A program made the position numbers and the translations under genes. From contig JAWDGP010006599.1 of the NCBI GenBank assembly GCA_033675545.1, positions 629,501 to 693,500 on the forward strand: a stretch of 64,000 bases of DNA, written 5' to 3'. Positions within the stretch are counted from its first letter, which is position 1, and each line of letters begins with the position of its first letter. Shown here in pieces: positions 1 to 19,342 of the stretch. The DNA is from Elysia crispata (taxonomy: Eukaryota > Mollusca > Gastropoda > Plakobranchidae). Under the pieces are notes generated by a model. It worked only from the letters and a program-made list of their open reading frames with translations, ran no database searches and had not been told where the DNA came from.

Positions 1-9
1 AATAATAAT

Positions 10-96
<87 letters not shown>
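1..96. repeat. (AAT)n microsatellite at the left edge
   Basis: Near-perfect AAT trinucleotide array running off the window start. A short (CAA)n run follows near 143-162. Confidence 0.95.
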
Positions 97-317
97 TATC
101 ATGATAAATTAAGAAACAAGGAAAGAAAAAGTACAAAATAACAACAACAACAACAACAACAATAACTAAATTTAAAAAAAAAATGATATGGATACAAATT
201 TGTATCTGCTTCAGATCGCAGAGGAATGTTTAGCTTGAACTTATAAAATTAAATTCACCAAGCTTGTGAAGTTTAAATGTCAACATTTTAACCGTAAGCT
301 GAAAAACCCGCTCTACG

Positions 318-705
318 AAGGGGACCCTGATGTCAATTTGCTAGGGTGGGGTGATTGTGTGTTGTAAATAGGCTTATAAAATGGTCTTGATATCTATCGC
401 TTAACTTACATGAATCAGATATACATTTATACGCTTCCACCTAGATCTATCTATCTTTACCTAGAATCTATATATCTCGACAATTCTTATACGAAACACA
501 AAATCTAAATCTAGAACTTTAAATCTTTTAAAATTGTAAGCGTAAAAGTAAATCTAGGTCTATCTAGATCTAGATCTTAACTTCTTGGTTTGAGTCTTAG
601 AAAGGAATTATGTCCAAGGACCTTTTTTTAGATTCTTGATTTAGGTCTTACACTATTATAGATCTATTCCAAACGGTTTTAGATCTGCCGCCGCTTACGT
701 CGTTG
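318..705 (-). repeat. Dispersed repeat, copy A (TCTAGA-rich), inverted relative to 16148-16525
   Basis: Read on the minus strand, this stretch aligns over about 350 bp with 16148-16525 on the plus strand. Shared blocks include GATAGATATCAAGACCAT followed by TATAAGCCT, a GTTCTAGAT block, and AAAACCGT preceded by a GTA(A/G)GCGGC block. No coding capacity is visible and terminal repeats were not resolved, so the class (MITE, SINE or other) is unknown. Confidence 0.75.
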
Positions 706-1234
706 TATGTATATTTCCTGTCATCTCTGTCAAGCTATTCTTACAGGAAGTAGTTCACACATTTACCTTTTTCTTTGGGAAAATAGTAATTATCATTTTG
801 GCTTTAATTTTCCAAGAACACTAATTTATAAAAATATATATAATATTTATATAATTATATATATATATATATATATAATAGTAAAATATTTTAATACTCC
901 AATCTAGATTTATGCCAAATTTGATGTGCCTAGATGGCCTAGAAATACTCCATTAAATGGTCCTCATTTTTCGACTAGCTCCATTATATAGAGATGATTC
1001 CTTAAATTTTTAGCTTTGCATACATCGTGTCGAGTCCCAATTAGGTGTTAACTTTGACAGCCGTCATGCGTTCATTATCAAAAACGAAACTTAAGTATGA
1101 TAAAGTCATCATATGAAAGAGGGATGAGGTTTATATAGTCGGCATCAAAGAATCTGAAACTAACTACGTACTCTTACTATAAATTATCCAGTTTTATTCG
1201 TTCTCCTCCCCACTCGCCTCCCTCATACACCCAG
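706..1234. other. Intronic AT-rich DNA upstream of the first visible receptor exon
   Basis: Contains a short (TA)n run near 855-880 and no exon that I could match to the N-terminal part of the Cys-loop receptor. The polypyrimidine tract and acceptor of the first visible exon lie at 1198-1234. Confidence 0.6.
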
Positions 1235-4894
<3,660 letters not shown>

Positions 4895-5082
4895 CTTATC
4901 CCCTCCACAAAGGTCAATGTTAATTTAGAAGTTTTTCGATATATCTTACATGGATATCTCATAGAATTAAGAGAAGAGGCGTCCCTGAAGCACAGAACGC
5001 ATCTACACGCCAGGTCACTGAAGTAAACAAACCTTTGCACATTGGCGGTCATAGTCACTGTTCCTCTAAGTTTTTAGCAGGG
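4895..5082 (+). other. Receptor 3' flank or 3' UTR, no clear poly(A) signal
   Basis: Short unique sequence between the receptor stop codon and the first LINE remnant. No AATAAA hexamer was seen here, so the LINE may have landed in, or just beyond, the 3' UTR. Confidence 0.4.
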
Positions 5083-6960
5083 CTAGGACAGAACAATATT
5101 CAGAAAGCACCTTTTGTTCAGGCCATCAGTCCACTCAACAACAATACTAAACTGCCCTAGCTGTGTCAAGTCATCAAGTGCCTTGTCTGGAGCAGCCATG
5201 GTTCTCTGCTTTACTTTTCCATCTGCAGCATGTACGAAGCTGTTGTTGCTGATGCTCTTGTCAGTGGCCCATTTGTTGAGGCTTTCTACATAGTTCAATC
5301 TTTGTCTTCCTCTGCCCTTGTTACCATCTATATTTTTGTCATACTCAACTGTTCAAGTCCTCTCTTTCTGTATAATACAAGTGCCCCACAAATTTCATTT
5401 GTCTTGCTCTAATAGTCTTCATCGAAGATCTTTCAGTGCCAACAAGAGCAAGAACTTCCTCACTTGTTTTTTTTTTCCTCCGGTGATATTTTTTTTTATT
5501 CTCCTGTCGAATCAAATTTCTGTGGCCTCTATTTTCTTTCTCATGTCTTTGTTAATTGTCCAGCATTCACACCCACACAGTAGTAGGGGACAGAAACAAG
5601 CTTTCAGAACTCTCACTTTAGTATCAAAACTGGTGTTTCGATTAGTCATGACTGTACTCAATTTATAAGCGTCATGTGACCGGCATATCTGAGTCGTCCT
5701 AGGCTCTTTCCACCCAGGAGTTTGATGCCTCTCAGTATCATCAAGCGATACAGATTAGAGAGGTCTGTGGTGACTCGACATTACGCAGCCTTGTCGCACG
5801 CCTCGCCTAATAGTTTTGAACTCAATAAGTTCATTATCACCTCTTACTGCTCATGTTTCTTCCCAGTAAAGATTTTTCAGTATTCTCAGATCTGTACCAT
5901 CTATATCCGGCTCTGTCAGCATTTTACAAAGCTCTTCATGTTTTATCTTGTTATTGCCTTGGAGTACTCCCTGTGTTTCTTTGATTTTCTAAATCAATAT
6001 TGAGAAGGTGAAGACACAGCATTGCTAGTTCCCCTATCTGTGACAAACCCAAACTGTGTCTCTTACATTCCTGGTCGTATTTTATCTCTCACTCTTTCCT
6101 TTCAAATTCTGAGACACAGTCTCATAGTATAACTCATAAAGCCTATTGTAACATTACATTCATATTGGCTCCTTGGGTAGTGTGACGGAGATAAGTGAGC
6201 TTAGATCTTTGGATATCTCTTCAGTATCATACATATATAGAGCAGCTCTGTCAGTTGTTCCACTCCCTATTTGTCCAAAGCCTCAAGAATTTCAACTAGA
6301 ATGTTATCAGGACCTGCCTTCTTTCCCCTTTTTTAAACAACTTTTAAAGCTTTTCCTACCTTTGTTTAGAAGATGGATGGCCTTTCCAAGGTTTTTTTTT
6401 TTTCCAGTTCTTTCATGGAAAATAGTTCTTCTCTGTAATCTTACCATCTTTGAAGAATGTCTTTGGTTTTCAAGAGGAAGTCCCGAGCTTTATTTCATTC
6501 ACCCACTTGGTAATTGCGTTTTTTTTTTTTGTCTGAGTTTTTGATCGTTTCATGCTTGTGTTTAAAATTTGTTGTTTTTTTCTCCTCTAATTTTGGCTCT
6601 GTTAGTTTATCCACTCACCTTTTGCCTTATTACATTTTCCTTTCAAGATTTTATCTATAGATTTGTACTTTGTGACGTGGGATCTAACTTTTTTTTTTCT
6701 GCTGTCCCTAAGGCTTAGTATTTCGCTCGCCATTCATCGCTTGTTTGCCCTTCAGTTTGTGGTAGGCTCATTCTCTTATATTGCTCTGATGTCACCAGTT
6801 CATACCAGGCGGGTTGCTCCTGGCAGAACACTATACACGCTATATTCTGGATATAGTTGTGGTTGTGTTTCCATGATTTTCTTTACAACAATATATCTCT
6901 AGTAGTTTGGAGTGTTCTTACAGAGCGTGATCGCCCAAACTTTGCTCCTTATACCAGAGT
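5083..6960 (-). mobile_element. LINE (non-LTR retrotransposon) ORF2 remnant, reverse strand
   Basis: On the minus strand several frames give pieces of one reverse transcriptase: GPDNI..EILEALD and TELLYMYDTEEISKDLSSLI (fingers, about 6200-6330), RRGVRQGCV (about 5790), an active-site region reading RYAGHMTLI where the family has RYADDT (about 5670), ACFCPLLLCGCECWTI (about 5560-5610), and a tail NYVESLNKWATDKSISNNSF (5230-5300). The catalytic Asp pair is lost, stops and frame changes are frequent, and part of the thumb is missing. It is therefore an old, inactive copy. The clade was not assigned; it is the type often annotated as endonuclease-reverse transcriptase in invertebrates. The 5' (endonuclease) half is absent or unrecognisable beyond about 6900. 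Confidence 0.8.
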
Positions 6961-7439
6961 CATCTGCCTGGCCGCAATAAGTAGTTAAAGTGCCAAAGTA
7001 CTTAACTGAGAAAGTTCACTTTGAAACTGAATGTAAATGTTTGTTTATTTTGGTGACTCGGCCTGGACTTAATGTGGTGTCGCTCAGTTTCCACATATTA
7101 GCGGCATATTCGGTAATTTAGAAATCATACACCTATTTTTATGTCAGCATGAAGTCTGTATCCACGAATCTCATTAAATTCATTGAAGAACGTTGGACGA
7201 ACGAGAGACGACGCATTATTCACCTTGGTTGAAATATACATGTATGTAATCAGATAAATTTCTAAACAAATAAACACTAATGTAACTCTGAATGAGAAAG
7301 ATTTAATACGGATATTAAAAAAGTATGAAATAAACTTGGGTGGCGGATCAGAGGCTGCTCTGAGAAAAGAAAGTGAGGCAATCCTTCCCTCTGTCAGCTT
7401 GTGGGAGGTCCTTGGCAAAATCGAGTATCACCACAGCTC

Positions 7440-8530
7440 CCCGTATCAAGTGAACGATGAAGCCATGGAAAGAACCAAGACATTTGACAGAATATGACAT
7501 GATGACGTAATCACACAACTAACACAGTTGAAAATGGATGGGAAAGAAATATAGGTGATCAAAAAGATGTACTAAGGGCAGAGAGCAGCAGCACAAGTTG
7601 ATGGAGAAATCAGCTCATATAGACAAATACAGCGTGGTGTTAGACAAGGACATTTTCTCCCTCTATGGTGAAATAATATTACGAGAAACCTAGAAAGATA
7701 CCCAGGAATTAAAACAAGAGGGCATAACGTAAACAACTTGAGATACAATGATGACACTGTGGAAAAGTAGAAAATAAAGAAGACTTGCAACTATTATCAG
7801 ACATTGTTGAAGAAGAAAACGGAAAGAAATGGTTGGAATTGAACCACCGATCGACCGAAGTAATTGTTGTTAGTCAAAGCAATGAAATCCCTCAGATCAG
7901 GATCTTTATCAACGGGAAGACTCACTAAAAGGGATCAATTCAAATACTTGGGTATTTTAATATCGAGCGATGGACACAACAACACGGACATCACATCAAG
8001 AAAAAACCTAAGCAAATATGAGGTGTCAGAGAATGAAATCAGTAATAACAAATGAATACATTTCGATTCAGACAAGAAGGAGAGCCCTGGAGTGCTATAT
8101 GCAACCCATTCTGATGTATGGATAAGACCTGGACATTTTCAAAACAGCTACAAAAGAAATGGAAGCAACAGGAATGTGGTTCCTACGGAGAATGCTACAA
8201 TGTCATTTACTGCAAAGAAATGTAACAAAGCATAATTATCAGAAGCTGGCACAACAAGATCCCTCATAAACAGAATATATAAACGCCAAGCTACCCTTTT
8301 CGGCTATGTGATAAGAAGAGAGAAACTAAAACAGCTTGTGACAACTGGAATGAACAAAGGAAAACGCAGCAGGAGAAAACAGGGAGAAAAAAAAAATGTT
8401 GGACGGAATAATGAAGTGGCTAAATGTTGGAAGAGTGTCAATGTCAGATGCACTAAAAGACATGCGTTAAAGGTCATAAAAATGCCCACGCTAAAGAGCG
8501 AGGGCGGGGACTGATTGATCTCATAAACAC
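7440..8530 (+). mobile_element. LINE ORF2 remnant, forward strand
   Basis: Forward-strand pieces of the same kind of reverse transcriptase: KTFDRI.HDDVITQLTQLKM (about 7478-7540), RAAAQVDGEISSYRQIQRGV then RQGH (about 7580-7655), a degenerate active site RYNDDTV (7740-7761; family YADD), DQFKYLGILISSDGHNNTDI (7935-7994), RRALECYMQPILMYG (about 8085-8120), a W.LRRMLQ block (about 8170-8200) and RREKLKQLVTTGMNKGKRSR (8311-8370). Several stops and frameshifts interrupt it. It runs opposite to the neighbouring LINE at 5083-6960; the two resemble each other in motif order but are separate decayed insertions. Confidence 0.8.
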
Positions 8531-8825
8531 TACAATAATATTGGAGATACAGGATTGATTTATCAATAAAACACATTAACCCCGCGGCTGAGGAAAGTAT
8601 GGCTATGGACATAAATTATGTAACACTATAAGATTACCGGTGAGACAAATATGCTAGAAAAAGATAGTGTCACATGATGTAAGTGGTAGCATCACGCCTG
8701 CAGTTACCTCACACACATACCGGTTTGTCATGTATTATTTTATGCAATGTAACATGTCCTTAACGTTGATATTATATTCATGCGTGTTCATATAGATATG
8801 GTGATGATCATGATATTAGATGGTA

Positions 8826-8833
8826 ACAATAAT

Positions 8834-8892
<59 letters not shown>

Positions 8893-8928
8893 CAACAACA
8901 AAAAAATAACAACAACAACAACAACAAC

Positions 8929-9003
<75 letters not shown>
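8826..9003. repeat. (AAT)n microsatellite with an (AAC)n core
   Basis: AAT array interrupted by an (AAC)n block near 8887-8930. Homopolymeric Asn, Ile or Leu frames are artefacts. Confidence 0.95.
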
Positions 9004-9005
<2 letters not shown>

Positions 9006-10570
9006 AAGCAATAATAATTTCATCTATTATTATCGAAGACAGTTTTACAAAATTTTCAAAATAGTTTATAGGTGTTTTGATGTAAGATCTGATGGCGGCA
9101 GGATTTTTTTTTCAAGTTTCGCAATTTTCATTGTAAATCCCCCATTTGCGAAATGGCTGCAACTTAATGAAATTACATTTTTTCCAACGGGGTCATCGGG
9201 GATGAAAAACAGCCTATCAAGGTGAGCATTATTGATATAAAAGAGTTGGGTATGTTTCGAAGACGGTTTGACGCTCTCAAACTTTTAAGATTCGAAAAAA
9301 AATAAAAATGGTAGGTTGACTGAGCCCACAGAAGCGCTATTTCAGAAACTACACACATGAATTTTCCCAAGAAAGATTGCCTATTTGGGGGAGCTTGCAA
9401 AGATAACTATGCTTACCATACTCATGATTCGTGATGATCAATACTTACACATAAATTGAGGCACTCAAAAAATCAAAAGAACAATGAAAAATGATTTTAA
9501 GCAGCTGTTAACACATGAATTTGTTCCGTATTTTGAAATAATATCAAGGGGATTGTTTCAGTTTTAATCTACTGCTAACTTAGGGAATCAATGTTCGATC
9601 ATATTTGTAATCATCAAAAGTCGAGGTAAATAGTTGCCTTTGATTTGTTAAAAAAAAACCCAGCTAGAATATGTAATTAAACATTATTATCAAGCTCAGA
9701 TCAAATCATGATCCAGACAAACCTTGGGGTGTCTATTTCACAAAAGACTGAATCTTGAAAATCAATACCGCCGCTTGATTGATTTCACCCCAGTTGACTT
9801 TATAAAGAGCATAGAAACAAGCTGGGAGTGTGTGAAATTATAAAAAGGTAAACGTTGCGACATTGTATTTCTTTCTACACAATCTGCCCTGACACCACTA
9901 TTTGAACAGGGTTGAAGCTAGCAAAAAAGTCAAAGAGCTGAAAAAGACCCGTCTCAAACTTGATCTATAAATATAAGTGGAATACCATGGTTTTTGCGTT
10001 TTGTATTTGATATTTTCTTGATGTGTTTGTTGAACGGGGAATCAGGTTCAAATCAATTAAGTTTCTAAGGGCGTATTTAGATTATCCACAATGATCTTTG
10101 GATCAGTAAATATGTAATACCTAAAATAAATTTAATTACCAAATTCAATTAGTTTCAATGAATTTGATCAAAGGTTAACCGAAACCAAAAGCTGAAAATT
10201 GTTTTATTGAAGTACATGTAGTGAAAAACAATTCCACACCCGATTATTTCATGAACAAACTTTGCCTAACAGTCGCTTGATACCCAGCAGTAAGTAAACC
10301 TTATCTAAATTATCTCGCGTTGTGGTGGAATTAGAAGAGTCTAAAACAAGATACATTGGTCCAAAAAATCAATCACATAAATAAATTTATAGAACTAAAT
10401 AAAATCTATGATCATTCTTGTATACTTTAGACCGTATAGACCTAGATACATCCACTCGTATCTCATAATATTGCATTAAAATACTTGAAGCTACTTTCTA
10501 AATATTTCAATCAATATTTATAATTTTTAGTTCCTCAGGGATTATTATGCAACAACAAAAACAACACCAA
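9004..10570. other. AT-rich non-coding stretch, nothing recognised
   Basis: No exon-like open frame with good splice borders, no transposon termini and no tandem repeat were seen on either strand. Confidence 0.5.
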
Positions 10571-10920
<350 letters not shown>

Positions 10921-11052
10921 TCAATAGTTTTAATTAAATGGGGACGGAGCGAGAGGGAAAAAGAGGGTAAAGGATCAGAATTAAAGGATGGAGATGAAGA
11001 AAGAGAGAAAGAGTCAGAGAGAGAGAGACAGACAGACATAGAAAGAGAGATG

Positions 11053-11057
<5 letters not shown>

Positions 11058-11150
<93 letters not shown>
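11058..11150. repeat. (GA)n microsatellite
   Basis: Pure GA array preceded by a GA-rich degenerate lead-in from about 10948. Confidence 0.95.
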
Positions 11151-11151
<1 letters not shown>

Positions 11152-14100
11152 GAAGGAGAGAATGTGCATTTGATGGTAATCAAATCAGAGAGAAAGAGAA
11201 ATCATTATGGGAAAACTGTACTTTCCTCTATCTGTTTAAAGGTTCTTCTGAAAGCTCGTTTGATGAATGTGAAATTCAGCAAAGAGTGAGAAAAAATGCA
11301 CTACATGTTTATTCATAGCTGCCTCTTAACTCTAACGTATGTGCATAAAGAATGTTCACAAGGGTTTATAAAGAGAACTGGATTTGACATATTTAGCTAT
11401 ATACCCTTTAGTGGTTATTCAGCTGGTGGTAAAATCTATTTGCTCAAACATTGGTTCAACTGAAATATAATGTACTGCGTGTGGATAAGTATGTATGCTA
11501 AAAATGAGATGTTGCCATCTTTTAGAAGGTTTTAGCATACTAGCACCTCTACATGTTTTTTTTCCAAAATAGTTCGTTTCAGTGTGAATAAGATATCACT
11601 TTAATACGATTGGTCGCCTAGATCTAGTAATATATAGATAAATGTGTACGCAATTCTTATCCCCATTCTTTACTTCAAACTCGAAAAAGAAGCGATACAT
11701 ATGAAAAAAAAAAGCTAATTGCAATTATACAAAGCTCAAGCCCCCATTGTATACCAGTTCCATCCTAACTATTTTTCTTTGTCACTATGAATTCACACCT
11801 CTGTGCCAGTTTGACAGTCTCATCCTAATGTATATTTTTTTAAAGGCCACAATACGAGCCATCTCTATGAAAATAAACATTTAAGATAAATTTATATCCC
11901 TATGTCACTCGTTCTTATGCATGCAGAAAGCTTCAAATGATCAAACATGATAGACTAGGAACCTGTGAAATTTTTCTGAATACATTAAAGTTTTTCGTGG
12001 CATCACAAGTCATTATTATTTGATAGCAGAGAATGAAAATTAGAAAAGAGTTTTTTTTTCTATAAAATACCTGAGTTTTAAGCTTTCTGGTGTAAAAAAA
12101 AGCCTGGAATTATGTGACAAGTTAAACAAGAGTTGCGTTTCTCTTAGTCATGCAGTCACGTGACAAGTTTAACAAGAGGTATTTTTTAATACGCAAACAG
12201 AGGGAATCGTTGAATTTCCTCTATGCAGTCTAGAAAACTTTTGTTTCAACAGCAAAAAAAAAATAACATCAAAATTAACTAACAAACAATCAAGCTTCGT
12301 GGACATCACAAGAGTTTCCTTTTTGTAAGGATTTAAAATAAAAGAAAAGATATTCATTACACTCAAGTTTATCAAGTGAAAGGTAGGTAGGATATAAAAC
12401 TCGCATAAATTGGTTTGAAATGAATAAGAAAGTTAATTTTCTAAAAATAAAGCAAAACCAGGAAAACCAAAGACAAAACTAGGACAACTTATAAAACTTA
12501 TTTCAATAGTGAGAAGAGCATGAACTTTAGTTGTGACGCTCTCTTGCCTTTAACTTTCATCAATGTTATGTTTTTTAACCCATAGTTTCTTTACGAAATT
12601 CATATACAATTATATTTTATAACTCCCATAGATTGTTTGAAGGTTAGAGCGTTCAGTTGTGTAATTAAACAATAAAGGTCGACCTATGAATCAGCCTTTA
12701 AAGTATGATGTAAAATACCTATCTTGATTATCAGCAAGTCTTTGATCTAATTGATTGTAAATAAATTGCAGATAACATAACATAGAAACGTGAGTCTATT
12801 ATCAGGCAATCATCAGATATCCGCTTTGAAGACAACCGAGAAGTATTGAAAATAGATAGGCCTATCATTCCATCTCATTTTGTGGGACAGTTATAATTCT
12901 AGTAACGGATCTTCATGTAGATCTAGATATTACAAACCAGCCGATGTTTGTCAGCAAGTCGTACTTTTAAAACCGATATTTTGATGTCTTATCTTATTAT
13001 TAAAAAAAGTAATCTTTTTCTAGAATTGGACAATTAATAGCTTGTGAAGTGTTTCGAAAGATGTTTAATAGATATATGATAAAGACAAAATTATTGTTTC
13101 GTTTTATTTAGTTTTTGTTTGTATATACGTACAGAACCTGTGTTTCTGGCTTTTTCTATTTTCTGCCCCCAAAGAGTTATATGATAAAGTTCTGCTGGTA
13201 GTCGCAACCTTTATAAAAAACAGACCCGTTAATTAAGTTTGCTGGCGAAAAGATGGCGAGGGCTCGTGGAACAAGCTTCCCACTGCTATTGTGGTATACA
13301 CTCATGGCGTGACCAGCTGGAGCGCTCCAGACAGATTCATCGTTTGATCTTTGGATAAGGCAACAGCGTCTGTGGCCTGGAACAGATGACTAAGACAAAA
13401 GTCCTGACATTAAAGTCCATAAGCTTTTTACCATTTTACTTGGTTTGTTATATGAGCAAGTTATAAAAAAGAAGGTTTTGACGCTTACAAGAGGAAGTAA
13501 GATACACGTGTGGCATCATATCGACCTTACAATTAATCAATCTATACTCAGTCTCAAGCAGACTTGTTAACCTCGCCTGCCCAACAAAAAGCTACAAATA
13601 CAACATAGGCTTCACTTGTGATGTCCTTTAAGGCTGTGCGGGTTCGGAACCTACAGAGAACACAGATATCTGTGCACAGCTGCTGATAGTTTAGACCTTT
13701 AAAGCAAGCAATTAAGCATCGACACATAAAATAATTACTCGAGGTCACGAGGTGGAGAATAGAACGAAAAGATCAAAGAAACTTTGAACTTTATATCTTC
13801 ATCAGATACAATCGCAGTTGTGTCAGGTGGTGTAAGGAGGGCCGTGTGTAGGTCACACGACTTAGAAAAAAAATATGTTAAGGATAGTAACTAGATTGTG
13901 GAGAAAAAATAAAAACCTTCTAGACTTAGATCCTGTTCACTAGGTCAAACATGATGAACAAAGAATTATGATGGTCTTTGATGTAGAAACACAGCGAGTG
14001 TTCAAGCAAAGGCAATGCTCAAGGTGATTTATTTAACCATGAAATGCGCAAAATAATCTCATACACGATTGCCGCATCGGGGCCAATATCAGTAATTGGG

Positions 14101-16147
14101 TAGGAAATTCACGATGCATCGTAATCCATTAAAAGCATTGTTTTACTAAAGTAAGAAGTTGATGTAACGTTTAAAGCACGGCCCAAAATCTAGATTAAGC
14201 GTAATCAGCTACTCTGCTTAGTCGCCACATCTTTTGGGATCTGGATTTTCAGATCATTAACAATAACGATGCACTAAATTAAGATCACATGGGTAGATAG
14301 AACCAGGTAAACATGTATGAAGGATCATTTATTTTGTTTAAAACCCACGATCTTTTCACCAAGTTCGGCTAAAGCTTTGTTCTGAAGAGTGCTCGAGGAG
14401 ATGATGGCGCATCTCAAAGCGCAACAGTACTGCATGTCGATAGAAACATTGAAGTCATTGCAGCAGTCAGTCATCATCGCTTCCTCAATCTCTCCTGAGC
14501 TTTCTAGATCTAAAATCGGATGCAGACATATCCCTAGAAAGGGAACTCACTTTCAACCGAATAATAATTATTTTGACTCAAGATACGAGCAAACTGACCA
14601 GAGGTCAGATTTTGACTATAAGGGCTTGGCATAGCAATTTAGGTGTGATGCTTTCATGCCTTTCTCCTACTTTTTCTACTGCAATAAAATGAGAGCAACA
14701 AACTTAGAAGCTGTGGGTTTTGTGCGCTCTGTAACCAAACTTCTAGCGTGATACAGACTGATCTGTTGAGGTTCGATGAACATTGTATAAAAAGCTTAGC
14801 TGCCGCTTTTTATGACGTTTAGCTAGGCTCAATAATGGTCTCTAGGCTATAAATAACCCTTTTTTATTTATTAATCAGTAAAGAAAATCAGATAATTCTT
14901 TGCTTTGTGAATTAAAAAAAATCTTTCGAAACGCTCATGATGAAGATATGAATTCTCGGAACGTGTCCAAAGCTACATTGCCTTGCAGGAATTCTCAGCT
15001 GCTAATTTATCAGTATCTTCAAAAACGTTTAGAAAGGGATTTCATCAAATTAGCAAACTACAACCAATGATTTTGAAGCAAATAATTTTTTTTCAAAAAG
15101 TTTGATGTCATTGTAAAACAGAAGAGATGCAAAGGGCTGACGTGTGAGAGCGAGGCAGATTCCAAAAGCTAGATCAGGGAAGTCACAGGGTTCACCAAAA
15201 TGGCAACATCCGCTTCGGTCTGGTTTGTCGGAACTGTGACAAGCAGATTAAGAGTGAATCTTTGCACTCATCCTCGCAAGGCAGACATGTAAACCAGCTG
15301 TTAAACAATTGTTTTTGTTTTTGCTGCGGTTTGAAAATGTTTATGCAAGCTGGCTAGCAATATGATGCTAATATTCACCGATTGCGTGTTTATCCTCAAC
15401 CCAAGCGACACAAGCCGTTAACTACGACATCAAATTTTCTCGCCCTTTCTCGTTGCTCAATAAGCTCAATTAAGTACACGTTAGCTCAATTAACTATACG
15501 TGCCATGTTTTATTGATTATAACGTAGACCTATTATATCTATCTACCTCTCGTGATTTGCCTGGCTCAATGACCCTGTGAATATCCCACACATCTTCATT
15601 CCTCATTAAAAAAACAATAGCTGACCGAATAAGGTGTCCAGCCTTATTATACTTGAGTACTTTTCTCCAGCCCAGCAGTCTGCAGCGCAAATTATTGTAA
15701 GAAAGTCAACCTTTTCGCAGTAACCAAATTGCTTTCTTGATTTCTCTAGAGATATTATTTCGACCAAGCTCTCACAAAGTACTGGAGCAACGACAAGCTT
15801 CTCAGCTAACAGAAGGTTGGATAACTTTTCATTTCAATCGCTTTATGTTAGTAAAGAAAGTAAGACTACAAACTGTGTATCATAGTAAAAATAATAACAT
15901 TAATCTATCAATAATGGAGCTAGGCGAAAAATGAGGACTATGTAACAGAGCATTTCCAGACCACCTAGTACCTAGACACGTCTAGTTTGGTATAAAGTTG
16001 TAAATTGGACTAGAGAATTGAAAAGTAATATTTTTTTTCAAAAATAGCGTTTTTGGAAAATTAAAGACAAAAATGTTATTTTTTAAAAAGGTGAATGTGC
16101 GAACTACTTTCTGTCAGCGCAGCTTGATGGCAAGAATGAAACTGAAA
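11151..16147. other. Gene-poor AT-rich region, no supported feature
   Basis: About 5 kb with only short chance open frames (for example near 12169-12375, 13554-13748, 14389-14634), none with recognisable domains or convincing splice context. No transposon ends were recognised. Confidence 0.5.
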
Positions 16148-16525
16148 GTAGCCCCAGTAGGCGGCAGTGAATTTAAAACCGTCTATAATAGACCTTACCT
16201 TTTTAACTCTTATAGTATGAGATCTAAGTAAAAATCTAAAAAAGTTGCTTCGGCATAGTTTCTACATCTGGGGCCTAGATATTTAGAGCAGCCAGACTCA
16301 AATCAAAACGTTGAGGTCTAGATCGAAACGGATCTAGATTTACTTTAATGCTTGGAAATTCAAAAGTATTTAAGTTCTAGATCTAGATCTAGATTTGTGT
16401 TTAGAATAATATTTATCGAGATATTTATATTATAAGTAAAGTTAGATAGGTGGACAAAATGATAGATATCAAGACCATTTATAAGCCTGTTTAATACACA
16501 CACGAGCTCCAGCCTCAGCGAATTA
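16148..16525 (+). repeat. Dispersed repeat, copy B (TCTAGA-rich), inverted relative to 318-705
   Basis: Collinear with the reverse complement of 318-705. It starts around GTAGGCGGCAGTG, passes AAAACCGT, GTTCTAGATCTAGATC and TTGTGTTTAGAATAA, and ends after GATAGATATCAAGACCAT plus TATAAGCCT. It sits directly before a long CTA/CTG array. Confidence 0.75.
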
Positions 16526-16611
16526 TTATTAGTAATATTATAAATAACTAATTATGATCACCATGGCTACAAATCCTATTACTATTACTAGCACAATTCC
16601 TCCTTCTCCTT

Positions 16612-17351
<740 letters not shown>

Positions 17352-18295
17352 CTCCAGTTCTATTTTTGCTCTTATTGCTATAAGTATTACATTAAAAGCA
17401 TAATCAAATGGAAACAAGTCATTAATCTAACGTCCCCATTATATCGTATTATTCCACTAAACCCTCAACCGAGAGTAAGCTCGTGAGAGGAAGAACTCCT
17501 CTTGTTTATGATGATAAAACATCATAATTGATACAAATAATCGAGGCAGACTGACTCCACGACTTTAATCTGAACAGAGATACTGAGTGACTGTAGGGTA
17601 AATTCCACTGGCTAAAACTACAGGAGGTCAATCTATTCTAAATTACCAAAACCCTGCTTATGATAAAGGTGTTAAAATAGATCTGATGTAAAGTTATCTC
17701 TCGCTTCGGACCAAATACGTCAAGTCATACACGATTCAAAAATTATTTCCGCAATGATAATGAATATAAAACACGAGTGGCCATATTAACTGTATGAAAT
17801 TATTCTTTTTTACGTTTTAACATAGTGTAACGAAAAAAAAGTACTAGCGCCAATATTTTATCAACTTCATGATAAATCTGATTTCTGCTTTGCCCATCTT
17901 ACCAAACCTAAGTTAAGATTCTTAAGATTCTTTAACATCAAGCCAGCTTCTAAAAAAATAAAAACACTTTTGTTTTGTTTTTAATCCGACAATCGGTGAC
18001 AGTAATCACTACATTTAGACAGAGGAGAGCTAGGTTGCCCTAGAGCTGTTTACTCAAAATAAACATGTGAACTGAGGATAAGAGAAATTTGAGCAAGGAG
18101 CAAAATGGAGTCTGATGAGTGATGGTTCCTACTTGGTTACTGTGCTTTACACCTATCGTAGACTTCGGTGAAGGGCTACTAGAAACCAGACACTCGTGGC
18201 GATCGTTTCGAACCAATTCAATTAGATACTCATATCAACAGGTGATAAGGCTTATAACTACATTTACAGTATGTGATCTTAAGTCCCTATTCCCT

Positions 18296-18296
<1 letters not shown>
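17352..18296. other. Non-coding stretch, nothing recognised
   Basis: AT-rich sequence without domain-like frames or repeats. Confidence 0.5.

Positions 18297-18378
<82 letters not shown>
18297..18378. repeat. (CT)n microsatellite
   Basis: Pure CT array of about 80 bp. Confidence 0.95.
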
Positions 18379-18381
<3 letters not shown>

Positions 18382-18897
18382 TTTCTTTCTTTTAATATGT
18401 TATGTATGAATTATGAACAAAATAGACACATATTGTCTATTACATCATATGCAGAAATTCACAAGCTTAAAGCCATGCAGAAAAATATAAATTGATCTTA
18501 TTGCCAACTTTCAACAGATAATCTCAGCCGATAAGTGTTGCTCTGTGAAACATTGTCACTAACATAAACAAAGTCGGTGTAGCATTAATTTTTGGGCCAT
18601 ACTGCGAGATCGAAGCAAAACATCGATTATAGCCCTTGCGGTTAATTACGGGGAGGACGATTTTGTTATGGACGTGTACGGCGGGTGGCCACTCGCCAAC
18701 ATCCTCGCCTCCACTCAACACTGATCACTCAAAGTGATTGGTAGAGGGAGTGATATGTACTGCCACAAAGCAACACAAGTACAGTAAAAGTATAACTACC
18801 TCTTCTATAAAACTCACCTAAATGTTACAGCAGCAGTGATGGTAAGATTACTTGTGGTGGTAGTGACGATGGTGATGGTAATTGTAGAAGTAGTTGT

Positions 18898-19342
<445 letters not shown>

